Positions 15,511-24,087 of a DNA stretch of 64,000 nucleotides are shown here, piece by piece. The stretch is from contig NZ_CP120742.1 in assembly GCF_029581275.1 (NCBI RefSeq), forward strand, positions 3,642,001 to 3,706,000, given 5' to 3'. The translations under genes were made by a program, and so were the position numbers. This stretch comes from Micromonospora sp. WMMD1155 (GTDB taxonomy: Bacteria; Actinomycetota; Actinomycetes; Mycobacteriales; Micromonosporaceae). Below the pieces are notes generated by a model. That model saw only the letters and a list, made by a program, of their open reading frames with translations, did no database searches and had not been told where the DNA came from. Positions within the stretch are counted from its first letter, which is position 1, and each line of letters begins with the position of its first letter.

Positions 15511-18180
15511 TCAGAACGCGCAGGCGATGACGAGTTCCGGGGTGCGGTCGGGGAGCAGGTCGAGTTTGGCGATCCGGCCGGCCGCCCGCAGGTCGTCGGC
15601 GACCAGGGTGAGCTGCTCCAGGAGCGCCGCCGGGCCAAGCGCCTCGGCCAGCGGCACCTCTGCCCTCATCGACAGCTTGCGCTCCGACTTGGCCCGCCGG
15701 ACCTGGCTCAACGCGTCACCGGCCAGCCGCAGCAGCGCCGGGTCACCCGACCCCTCGATGGTCCGGGCCACCTCGTGGGTGGTCGGCCACGGCGCCCGGT
15801 GCACCGAGCCGTACCGCCACCACGACCAGATCTCCTCGGTCACGTACGGCAGCACCGGGGCGAACAGCCGTAGCTGCACCGAGAGCGCCGTGGCGAGCGC
15901 CGCCCGCGCCGAGTCGGCCGCCGCGTCGGTGCCGTACGCGCGTTCCTTGACCAACTCGATGTAGTCGTCGCAGAACCGCCAGAAGAACGCCTCGGTCGCC
16001 TGCAACGCGGCAGTGTGGTCGTACGCGTCGAAGGCGGCGCCCGCGGTGTCGACCACGGTCGCCAGTTCGGCGAGCATCGCCCGGTCCAGAGCGGCGGTGG
16101 CCGGCAGCTCCAGGTCGCGGCGTGGCGTCGGACGCGCCGAGCTGAGGTTGTCGTACGGGGCGCGGAGCGCGTCCGCCGCGCCCAGCCGGAGCGCGAACTT
16201 GGAGGCGTTGAGCAGTTTGGTCGCCAACCGCCGACCGATCTTGATCTGCGCGGGGTCGAAGGCCAGGTCGGTGCCGGGTTTGCCGCTGGCCGCCCAGTAG
16301 CGCACCGCGTCCGAGCCGTGCTGCTCCAACAGCGCCGACGGCGTCACCACGTTGCCCTTGGACTTGGCCATCTTCTTCCGGTCCGGGTCGAGGATCCACC
16401 CCGAGAGCACGGTGTCCCGCCAGGGCAGCACCCCGTGCTCGAAGTGCGAACGGACCACGGTGTCGAACAGCCAGGTCCGGATGATCTCCTGCCCCTGTGG
16501 CCGGAGGTCCATCGGGAAGATCTGGGCGAACAGGTCCGGGTCCGTCTCCCACCCGCCGACGATCTGCGGGGTCAACGAGGAGGTGGCCCAGGTGTCCAGC
16601 ACGTCCGGGTCACCGATGAAGCCACCCGGATAGCCGCGCTGCGACTCGTCGTAGCCGGGCGCCGGATCACTGGACGGGTCGACCGGCAGCGCGGACTCGT
16701 CCGGCGTGAGAGGGTGGGACCAGTCCGGCTCGCCAGTGTCGTCGAGCCGGTACCACACCGGCACCGGCACGCCGAAGAAGCGCTGCCGGCTGACCAGCCA
16801 GTCACCGGTCAGGCCGCCCACCCAGTTGTCGTAGCGGTGCTTCATGTGCGCCGGCACCCAGTTCAGCTCACCGCCCCGGGCCAGCAGCGTCGCCCGCAGC
16901 TCGGCATCCCGGCCACCGTTGCGCAGATACCACTGTCGAGTCGACACGATCTCCAGTGGCCGGTCGCCGCGCTCGTAGAACTTCACCGGGTGGGTGATCG
17001 GGCGCGGCTCGCCGATCAGGTCACCCGCGTCGGCCAGCAGGCTCACGATCTCCCGGCGGGCGCCGTTGACGGTCTGCCCGGCCAGCGCCGCGTACGGCTG
17101 CGCCGGCACCCCCGCCGGTGGCTCGGGGAGCAGCCGACCGTCGCGGCCCATCACCACCCGCGTGCCCAGCCCCAGCTCACGCCACCACGTCACGTCGGTC
17201 AGGTCGCCGAACGTGCAGACCATCGCCACCCCGGTGCCCTTGCCGGGATCGGCGAGCGGGTGCGCGTACACCGGCACGTCGACGTCGAACAACGGACTGC
17301 GCGCGGTGCCGCCCACCAGGTCGGCGTAGCGCTCGTCGTCCGGGTGGCAGACCAGCGCCACGCAGGCCGGCAACAGCTCGGGACGGGTGGTGTCGATGAG
17401 CACCTCACGCCCGCCGGGTGCGGTGAACCGCAGCCGGTGGTAGGCGCCGGGACGCTCCCGGTCCTCCAACTCGGCCTGGGCGACGGCGGTGGCGAAGCCG
17501 ACGTCCCACAGCGTCGGCGCCTCCGCCTGGTACGCCTCACCGCGGAGCACGTTGCGCACGAACGCCCGCTGGCTGGTGGCCCGGGCGATCCGGCCGATCG
17601 TCGTGTACGTCAACGACCAGTCCACCGAGAGCCCCAGCCGCCGCCACAGCGCCTCGAAGACCTGCTCGTCGGTGACCGTCAGCCGTTCGCACAGCTCGAT
17701 GAAGTTGCGCCGGGAGATCGGGGTCGGGTCACGGCGGGCCGCGTCGTCGACGGGAGCCGCCGGTGGCCGCCACACCGGGTCGTACGCCAGCGCCGGATCG
17801 CAGCGCACCCCGTAGACGTTCTGCACGCGACGCTCGGTGGGCAGACCGTTGTCGTCCCAGCCCATCGGGTAGAAGACGGCCTTGCCGCGCATCCGCTGGT
17901 AACGCGCCACGGTGTCGGTGTGCGTGTACGAGAAGACGTGCCCCATATGGAGTTCGCCCGATACGGTCGGCGGAGGCGTGTCGATGGAGTACACGTCGGC
18001 CCTGCGGCCATTCCCGTTCGGCGCGTCTGACGCCGCGCCGCGACCGGGAACAGCCGTCCTGCTGCGGTCGAACGCGTACGTGCCCTCCTCCTGCCAGCGG
18101 CGTGCCCAGCGCTCCTCGAGCCCGTCCAGGGTGGGACGCTCGGGAACGCCGGCGCGGGCCGTCCTCGCCGTATCGGTCAT
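15511..18180 (-). CDS. valS: Valyl-tRNA synthetase, type 2 (archaeal-like)
   Basis: 889-aa class I synthetase charging tRNA-Val. The HIGH-type motif is HMGH ([16 protein letters not shown]), the KMSKS-type is KMAKS (KKMAKSKGN), and the editing domain lies between. The motifs [12 protein letters not shown] and [10 protein letters not shown], and the lack of the long C-terminal coiled coil of ordinary bacterial ValS, identify the archaeal-like type found in some bacteria including actinomycetes. I start at the ATG at 18180 ([11 protein letters not shown]) rather than 36 bases upstream. Whether it is the only ValS cannot be seen here. It follows the exporter pair on the same strand after 54 bases. 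Confidence 0.94.
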   Translation of the reverse strand: MTDTARTARAGVPERPTLDGLEERWARRWQEEGTYAFDRSRTAVPGRGAASDAPNGNGRRADVYSIDTPPPTVSGELHMGHVFSYTHTDTVARYQRMRGKAVFYPMGWDDNGLPTERRVQNVYGVRCDPALAYDPVWRPPAAPVDDAARRDPTPISRRNFIELCERLTVTDEQVFEALWRRLGLSVDWSLTYTTIGRIARATSQRAFVRNVLRGEAYQAEAPTLWDVGFATAVAQAELEDRERPGAYHRLRFTAPGGREVLIDTTRPELLPACVALVCHPDDERYADLVGGTARSPLFDVDVPVYAHPLADPGKGTGVAMVCTFGDLTDVTWWRELGLGTRVVMGRDGRLLPEPPAGVPAQPYAALAGQTVNGARREIVSLLADAGDLIGEPRPITHPVKFYERGDRPLEIVSTRQWYLRNGGRDAELRATLLARGGELNWVPAHMKHRYDNWVGGLTGDWLVSRQRFFGVPVPVWYRLDDTGEPDWSHPLTPDESALPVDPSSDPAPGYDESQRGYPGGFIGDPDVLDTWATSSLTPQIVGGWETDPDLFAQIFPMDLRPQGQEIIRTWLFDTVVRSHFEHGVLPWRDTVLSGWILDPDRKKMAKSKGNVVTPSALLEQHGSDAVRYWAASGKPGTDLAFDPAQIKIGRRLATKLLNASKFALRLGAADALRAPYDNLSSARPTPRRDLELPATAALDRAMLAELATVVDTAGAAFDAYDHTAALQATEAFFWRFCDDYIELVKERAYGTDAAADSARAALATALSVQLRLFAPVLPYVTEEIWSWWRYGSVHRAPWPTTHEVARTIEGSGDPALLRLAGDALSQVRRAKSERKLSMRAEVPLAEALGPAALLEQLTLVADDLRAAGRIAKLDLLPDRTPELVIACAF

Positions 18181-18234
18181 CCTGCGATCGTAGGCACCAC
18201 CGGGGGGTCGGACCACGCAGTTACGGATCGCTGG

Positions 18235-20112
18235 TCAGATCAGCGAGTCACGCCACTGTCGGTGCAGGGCCGCGTACCGGCCGTCGGCCTCGGCCAGCAC
18301 GTCGGGTGGGCCGTCCTCGACGACGGTGCCGTCGTCGAGGACGAGCACCCGGTCGGCGGTCTCCACCGTGGAGAGTCGGTGCGCGATCACCAGGGCGGTG
18401 CGGTCGCGCAGGATGGTCCCGAGTGCCTGCTGGACCAACCGCTCGGTCGGTACGTCCAGGGACGACGTCGCCTCGTCCAGGATGAGCACCGTCGGGTCGG
18501 CGAGGAAAGCCCGGGCGAACGCGACGAGCTGCCGCTGCCCGGCGGAGAGCCGACCGCCGCGTCGGTGCACCTGGGTGGCGTACCCCTCGGGGAGGGCGGC
18601 GATGAAGTCGTGCGCGCCGATCGCCCGGGCGGCGGCCTGGACCTCGGCGTCGTCGGCGCCGGGACGGCCGAAGCGGATGTTCTCCGCGACGGTCCCGCTG
18701 AAGAGGTGGTTCTCCTGCGTCACCAGCACCACCGCCCGGCGCAGGTCGGCGTCGCTCACATCGCGCAGGTCCACCCCGTCGAGCCGGACCGTGCCGGTGT
18801 CCGGGTCGTGGAACCGGGCGACCAGCTTGGCGATCGTCGACTTGCCCGCGCCGGTCGGTCCGATCAGCGCCACGGTCTGCCCGGCCGGCACGGTCAGCTC
18901 CAGCCCGCCGAGGATCGGGGTGTCCGCCCGGTAGCCGAAGGAGACCGCCCGGAAGGTCACCTCGCCGCACCCGGGCCCGGTCGGCAACGGTGTGGGTCGC
19001 GCCGGCTCGGCGACGGCCGGTCGTTCGTCGAGCACCCCGGCCAGCTTCTCCAGGGCGGCGGTGGCCGATTGGAGCGAGTTGTAGAACTGGCTCAGCTCCT
19101 GCATCGGCTCGAAGAAGCGGCGCAGGTAGAGCAGGAACGCGGCGAGCACGCCGATCTCGGTCTGCCCACCGAGCACCCGCCAACCGCCGTAGCCGAGCAC
19201 CACCGCCACCGTCACGTTGCCGATCAGCTTGATCGCGGGCGAGTAGGTGGCGATCAGCCGGAACGCGTGCAGGCTGGAGCGCCGGTAGTCGTCACCGAGC
19301 GCCACGAAGATCCGCTGGTTGCGCGGTTCCCGGCGGAACGCCTGCACCGCCCGGATGCCCCGCATGGATTCGACGAAGTGCACGATGACGAGCGCGACCG
19401 CGTCCCGGGTCCGCCGGTACGCGCTGGCCGACGACCGGGCGAACCAGCGGGAGAGCCAGAACAGGAACGGGAAGGCGAAGAGCGTCACGGCGGCCAGCGG
19501 CAGGTCCAGCCAGAGCAGGATGGCGGCCACCGACAGGATCGACAGCCCGGCCAGCACCAGGCTGTCGATGCCGCCGTCGACCAGTTCGGCGATGGAGTCC
19601 AGGTCACTGGTGAGCCGGGAGACCATCCGGCCGGAGGTGTACCGCTCGTGGAAGCCCACCGACAGGCGCAGGAAGTGCCCGAACACCCGCTGCCGCAGCT
19701 CCAGCAGGACGGCCTGGCCGATCCGCGAGGAGAGGGTGAGGAATCCCCGGCGGGCCGCGTACTCGGTCACCGATGCCACCGCGAACGCCCCGGCGACGGC
19801 CGTCAGCGGGCCCGCGTCGCCGGCGCGCAGCGGCGTGATCGCCCGGTCGATCCCGATCATGACCAGGTACGGGCCGGCCATCGCCGCGGCGTTCTGGACC
19901 AGCAGCAGGCCGACCGCGGCGGCGAGTCGCCCCCGGTGCGGGCGCAGCAGGTCGGCCAGCAGGGCCCGGCTCAGCCCGCGCAGTCGAGCCACCGCCTCGG
20001 GTGAGGTGTCCTCGGCGCGACTCCGGTCGGCCTCCGGGTCGGTGGCGGTGCCCCGCCAGCGGGTCAGCTCCGGCTCCTCCTCCGGGGGGTCGGCCTGCGT
20101 CGGCACTGTCAC
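18235..20112 (-). CDS. ABC exporter half-transporter B (catalytically complete ATPase)
   Basis: 625-aa fusion of a six-helix exporter domain (residues about 55-350) and an ATPase. Walker A is GPTGAGKST, the Q-loop LVTQENHLFSG, Walker B LILDEATSSLD with the catalytic Glu, and the H-loop IAHRLSTVE. The signature is altered to LSAGQ. Its GTG start overlaps the TGA of the partner gene (GTGA), so the two are coupled and expected to form a heterodimer. The pattern fits heterodimeric exporters such as TM287/288 or BmrCD, in which one site is degenerate. Drug or lipid export is possible; the cargo is unknown. Confidence 0.93.
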   Translation of the reverse strand: MTVPTQADPPEEEPELTRWRGTATDPEADRSRAEDTSPEAVARLRGLSRALLADLLRPHRGRLAAAVGLLLVQNAAAMAGPYLVMIGIDRAITPLRAGDAGPLTAVAGAFAVASVTEYAARRGFLTLSSRIGQAVLLELRQRVFGHFLRLSVGFHERYTSGRMVSRLTSDLDSIAELVDGGIDSLVLAGLSILSVAAILLWLDLPLAAVTLFAFPFLFWLSRWFARSSASAYRRTRDAVALVIVHFVESMRGIRAVQAFRREPRNQRIFVALGDDYRRSSLHAFRLIATYSPAIKLIGNVTVAVVLGYGGWRVLGGQTEIGVLAAFLLYLRRFFEPMQELSQFYNSLQSATAALEKLAGVLDERPAVAEPARPTPLPTGPGCGEVTFRAVSFGYRADTPILGGLELTVPAGQTVALIGPTGAGKSTIAKLVARFHDPDTGTVRLDGVDLRDVSDADLRRAVVLVTQENHLFSGTVAENIRFGRPGADDAEVQAAARAIGAHDFIAALPEGYATQVHRRGGRLSAGQRQLVAFARAFLADPTVLILDEATSSLDVPTERLVQQALGTILRDRTALVIAHRLSTVETADRVLVLDDGTVVEDGPPDVLAEADGRYAALHRQWRDSLI

Positions 20113-21965
20113 GAGTGCACCAACCCCCAGCCGTCGGAGGCGGGTGGGCTCGACCCGGCGGCGCCGGACGGCGGCGGGTGCCCGGCGCGCGGCTCGGCGG
20201 CGAGCAGCGCCCGGTACGCCGGCACCCGGGTGAGCAACTCGGAGTGCCGCCCGATCGCCGTGATCCGCCCGTCTTCGAGCAGGGCGACCCGGTCGGCCAG
20301 CGCGATGGTCGACGGCCGGTGCACCACCAGCAGCGCGGTGCTGTCCCGCAGGACCCGGCGGAGCGCCGCCTCGACCAGCGCCTCGGTGTGCACGTCGAGC
20401 GCGGACAACGGGTCGTCCAACACCAGTACCGCCGGCCGGCCGAGCACCGCCCGCGCCAACGCGAGCCGTTGCCGTTGCCCGCCGGAGAGGGACAGCCCCT
20501 GCTCGCCCACGCGGGTGGCCAACCCCCACGGCAGGTCGTACGCGAAGTCCGCCTGGGCCAGCGCCAGGGCCGCCCGGACGTCGTGGTCGCCGGCGTCCGG
20601 GCGACCCAGGGTGAGGTTCTCCCGGACCGACATGGAGAAGAGCGTGGGCTCCTCGAACGCCACGCCGACCAGCCGGCGCAGCGATGCCAGCCGAAGCTCG
20701 CGCAGGTCGTGCCCGTCCAGGGTGATCCGTCCGGCGGTCACCTCGTGCAGCCGGGGCACCAGGGACAGCAGGGTGCTCTTGCCGCAGCCGGTGGCGCCCA
20801 CCAGGGCCAGCGTCTCGCCCGGTTCGATGGTCAGGTCGATCTCGCGGAGCACCGGTGCGGTGGCGCCCGGGTAGCTGAACGCGACCCGTTCGAAGCGGAG
20901 TCGACCGTGGACCGCGTCGCGGGGCAGCGCGAGCGCGCCGGGGCGGTCCACGATCTGAGGTGGGGTGTCCAGCACCTCCTGGATCCGGTCGGCGGCGGTG
21001 GCGGCCTCCTGACCGTTGGCGATGATCCAACCCAGGGACTGCACCGGCCAGATGAGCATCAGCTGGAGGCTGACGAACGCGACCAGCTCACCGATGGTGA
21101 GGACGCCCGCCGCGGCGGCGGCCGCCCCGGCCACCAGCACCACGCCCAGGGTCACGTTGGGCACCAGGTCGAGCAGCGCCGACGTGTTGGCCAGCAGCCG
21201 CCCCTTGCCGACGCCGGTGTCGTGCAGCCGCCGGGCGGCGCCGGCGAAGCGGGTGGCCAGTTCGGGCCCCCGGCCGTACGCCTTCATGGTGCGTAGGCCC
21301 TGGGCGGTCTCCTCGACCAGGGTCGCCACGTCGCCCTGCTGGTCCTGCATCCGCCGGGACGCGGCGTGGTAGTGCCGACCGAACCGGCGGCTGATCAGCA
21401 GCAGCGGCACCGCACTGGCCGCCACCAGCACCCCGAGCAGGGGATGCAGATTGATCAGCAGCACGACCACGACCACGTAGGTGGTCAGGTTGAGCACCAG
21501 GAAGAACACGCCGAAGGAGAGGAACCGACGGATCACCGACAGGTCGCTGGTGATCCGGGAGAGCAACTGGCCGGACTGCCAGCGGTCGTGGAAGCTCGTC
21601 GGCAACCGTTGCAGGTGGGCGTAGACGTCGGCGCGCAGCGCCGCCTCCATGCCGACCGCCGAGGAGGACTGCACCCACCGGCGGATGAAGATGAGCACCG
21701 CCTCGACCACGCCGAGCAGTAGTGCCAGGCCGCCGAGCTGGAGGAGCCCGCCGGGTTCGTGCCGGGCCACCGGGCCGTCCACCACCCGCTGCACCACGAG
21801 TGGTACGGCGATCCCGGCCGCCGTGCCGGCCAGCCCGGCGACGAGCAGCCAGGCGAACTCGAGCGCGTACGGGCGCAGGTAGGGGCGCAGCCGCCAGAGG
21901 TTGTGCACGGGGTGGGTGCCCGCGGCGGCCCGGGCGGCCGGGTCGCCGTCGCTCTCCACAGGCAC
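20109..21965 (-). CDS. ABC exporter half-transporter A (degenerate ATPase site)
   Basis: About 618 aa: exporter membrane domain followed by an ATPase. The signature LSLSGGQRQ is canonical, but Walker B reads LVLDDPLSALD, with Asp instead of the catalytic Glu, the Q-loop has FEEPTLF with Glu for Gln, and the H-loop reads VVHRPST. So its own Walker site should bind but hardly hydrolyse ATP, while its signature completes the active site of partner B. I start at the GTG at 21965 (PVESDGD), because longer versions run into the end of ogt; GTG 21959 is another option. It lies 38 bases after ogt on the same strand. Confidence 0.9.
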   Translation of the reverse strand: MPVESDGDPAARAAAGTHPVHNLWRLRPYLRPYALEFAWLLVAGLAGTAAGIAVPLVVQRVVDGPVARHEPGGLLQLGGLALLLGVVEAVLIFIRRWVQSSSAVGMEAALRADVYAHLQRLPTSFHDRWQSGQLLSRITSDLSVIRRFLSFGVFFLVLNLTTYVVVVVLLINLHPLLGVLVAASAVPLLLISRRFGRHYHAASRRMQDQQGDVATLVEETAQGLRTMKAYGRGPELATRFAGAARRLHDTGVGKGRLLANTSALLDLVPNVTLGVVLVAGAAAAAAGVLTIGELVAFVSLQLMLIWPVQSLGWIIANGQEAATAADRIQEVLDTPPQIVDRPGALALPRDAVHGRLRFERVAFSYPGATAPVLREIDLTIEPGETLALVGATGCGKSTLLSLVPRLHEVTAGRITLDGHDLRELRLASLRRLVGVAFEEPTLFSMSVRENLTLGRPDAGDHDVRAALALAQADFAYDLPWGLATRVGEQGLSLSGGQRQRLALARAVLGRPAVLVLDDPLSALDVHTEALVEAALRRVLRDSTALLVVHRPSTIALADRVALLEDGRITAIGRHSELLTRVPAYRALLAAEPRAGHPPPSGAAGSSPPASDGWGLVHS

Positions 21966-22003
21966 TACCAGACGGTAGCGTCTAACAGGTGTCGATGCCT
22001 CTG

Positions 22004-22513
22004 TCAGCTTGCTGTCAAGCGCCGTTCGTGGCCGAGGAGCCACCTCTTCACGTCCAGCCCCCAGCGGTAGCCGCCGAGCGAACCGTCGGTGCGGAGCACC
22101 CGGTGGCAGGGCACGAACAGCGCCGCCGCGTTGCGCGCGCAGGCCGCCGCGGCGGCTCGCACCGCCGGTGGTCGACCGGCCAGCGCCGCGTACCCGGTGT
22201 AGGTGACCGGAGTGCCCGGCGGGACCGCACGCAGCACCTGCCAGGCGTGCGCCATGAACTCGCCGCCGGTGACCTGACGGACCGGCACCGCGTCGATCGC
22301 GGCGAGGTCACCATCCAGGTAGGACCGCACGGCGACGCTCACCGGGCCGAGGTCGGCGCGCTGTCGTAGCGGCGCTCGCAGGGTCGGGTGGACCAGGGGC
22401 AGCAGCGTCGCCGGGTCCGCTGTGAAGCCGGCGGCCCGCACGTCGCCGTCCGGGCCGGCGAGGATGCTCAACGGGCCGGTCGGTGTGGTCAGGACGGTGC
22501 TGTCGATGCTCAT
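22004..22513 (-). CDS. ogt: Methylated-DNA-protein-cysteine methyltransferase
   Basis: 169-aa suicide repair protein that takes methyl groups from O6-methylguanine. The active-site PCHRV is intact (LFVPCHRVLR), preceded by the helix-turn-helix region TPVTYTGYAALAGRP and followed by GGYRWGLDVKRWLL. The start is the ATG at 22513, overlapping the stop of ada-alkA (ATGA), so the two repair genes are coupled and co-expressed as an adaptive-response unit. Confidence 0.95.
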   Translation of the reverse strand: MSIDSTVLTTPTGPLSILAGPDGDVRAAGFTADPATLLPLVHPTLRAPLRQRADLGPVSVAVRSYLDGDLAAIDAVPVRQVTGGEFMAHAWQVLRAVPPGTPVTYTGYAALAGRPPAVRAAAAACARNAAALFVPCHRVLRTDGSLGGYRWGLDVKRWLLGHERRLTAS

Positions 22514-24009
22514 GCGGCTCTCCAGAGTCTGATCGTGGCGTAGGACCGCCAGGGACGCCATCGCTCGGCGTACCCGTCGAGGGTCTTTCGGGTGTCGGGC
22601 AGGCCGAGCGCGGCGGCGCCGCGCCGGACCGCGAGGTCGGTGCTGAGCAGGATGTCCGGGTCGCCGAGGGCGCGCATGGCCAGGTAGTCGGCGGTCCACG
22701 GGCCGATGCCGGGCAGCGCGAGCAGCCGCCGCACGGCCTCCTCGCGATCCACGCCCGGCGCGAGGTCCAGAGCCCCGTCCACAACGGCCCGAGCCAACCC
22801 CCGCAGGGTCTCCCGCCGCGCCGCGGGCATCCCGAACGCCGCGTCCGGCAGACCCAACAGCTCCTCCGCGCTCAAGAACCCCCGCAGCGGCCCCATCCCG
22901 GCCGCCCCACCCGGTTGATCATGGGGTTGGCCCGGAATTCGATCTCCATTGGCCTCGTCAACCTCATGATCGACCTGGTGGGTCAGGAGGAGGCGGGTGA
23001 GGGTCTTCGTTGCCGCTCTTACCGAGACCTGTTGGCCGACGACGGCGCGCACGGCCATCTCGAAGCCGTCCACCGCGCGGGGGACCCGGACGCCGGGTTC
23101 GGCGGCGACCGCCGGAGCGAGTGCCGGGTCCGCGGCCACTGTCGCGTCGATCGCGCTCGGGTCCGCGTCCAGGTCGAGCAGCCGACGGCACCGGGCCACC
23201 GCGGGCGCCAGGTCGCGCAGGTCGGTCAGCCGCAACGTCGCCGCCACGTGCCCGTCCGCGGGGGTCAGCGCCACCTCGCCGGTGCCGTGCGGCAACCGCA
23301 GACCGCGGTGGTACGTCCCGTCGCGAACCTCGTCCACTCCGGGCAGCGCCCGCACCGCGAGGAAGTCCAGCAGCGCCTGGGCGTGCAGCGGCGGGCGGTA
23401 CGCGAGCCGCAGCGCGATGGTCCCCGCCCCGATCGCCGCCTGCCGGCGACCACGGGCCGCCCGCAGGTCCGACGGTGCGCTCGCGTACACCTCGCGGAGC
23501 GTGTCGTTGAACTGCCGCACGCTGCCGAAGCCCGCGGCGAACGCGATCTCGGCCATCCCGAGGTCGGTCGTCTCGATCAGGATGCGGGCGGTCTGCGCTC
23601 GTTGGGCCCGGGCCAGCGCGAGCGGACCGGCGCCCATCTCGGCGCTCAGCATCCGGTGCAGGTGCCGCTCGGTGTAGCCGAGGCGCGAGGCCAGCCCCGG
23701 TACGCCCGCCCGGTCGACCACCCCGTCGGCGATCAACCGCATCGCCCGGCCGACCACGTCCGCGCGGATGTCCCACTGCGGTGAGCCGGGTGCGGCGTCC
23801 GGTCGGCAGCGGCGGCAGGCGCGCAATCCGGCGCCCTGCGCGGCGGCGGCCGACGGGAAGAACCGGACATTCTGTCGCTTCGGGGTGATCGCTGGGCAGG
23901 ACGGTCGGCAGTAGATGCCGGTGGACGTCACGCCGGTGTAGAACCAGCCGTCGAACCGCTGGTCACGGCTGTCCACGGCTCGGTAGCACCGCTCGAAGTC
24001 CATCTCCAT
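22510..24009 (-). CDS. alkA: Ada regulator / AlkA 3-methyladenine glycosylase fusion
   Basis: 499-aa repair protein. Residues 1-75 are the Ada zinc domain with C34, C38, C65 and C68; C34 corresponds to E. coli C38, which accepts a methyl group from phosphotriesters and switches the protein to an activator. Residues about 85-180 are an AraC helix-turn-helix, then the AlkA N-domain and the helix-hairpin-helix glycosylase (LPGIGPWTADYLAMRAL, with an Asp in STDLAVRRG). It probably activates itself and the coupled ogt gene. Odd: residues about 345-366 are coded by interspersed repeat copy 2, giving a hydrophilic stretch (VDHEVDEANGDRIPGQPHDQ) between TLTRLLL and LRGFLSAEELLGLPD. Confidence 0.93.
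   Translation of the reverse strand: MEMDFERCYRAVDSRDQRFDGWFYTGVTSTGIYCRPSCPAITPKRQNVRFFPSAAAAQGAGLRACRRCRPDAAPGSPQWDIRADVVGRAMRLIADGVVDRAGVPGLASRLGYTERHLHRMLSAEMGAGPLALARAQRAQTARILIETTDLGMAEIAFAAGFGSVRQFNDTLREVYASAPSDLRAARGRRQAAIGAGTIALRLAYRPPLHAQALLDFLAVRALPGVDEVRDGTYHRGLRLPHGTGEVALTPADGHVAATLRLTDLRDLAPAVARCRRLLDLDADPSAIDATVAADPALAPAVAAEPGVRVPRAVDGFEMAVRAVVGQQVSVRAATKTLTRLLLTHQVDHEVDEANGDRIPGQPHDQPGGAAGMGPLRGFLSAEELLGLPDAAFGMPAARRETLRGLARAVVDGALDLAPGVDREEAVRRLLALPGIGPWTADYLAMRALGDPDILLSTDLAVRRGAAALGLPDTRKTLDGYAERWRPWRSYATIRLWRAA
22912..22976. repeat. Interspersed palindromic repeat, family 1, copy 2, inside alkA
   Basis: Left arm CGGTTGATCATG (22912-22923) is identical to that of copy 1; the right arm CATGATCGACC (22965-22975) has one change. 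The outer length (about 65 bases) equals copy 1. It is read through in the alkA frame. Confidence 0.75.
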
Positions 24010-24087
24010 GCCCCCGATGATGCCCCGCCCGATGGACTGTCGGCTGGCGGGAATCGGACCTGGGTGTGTCGCTGTGCAGGGCCGCTG

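Noticed and set aside
20113..21030. Upstream extension of exporter gene B by about 300 codons
   Set aside because: It lies wholly over exporter gene A in another frame; the GTGA overlap at 20112 is the real start.
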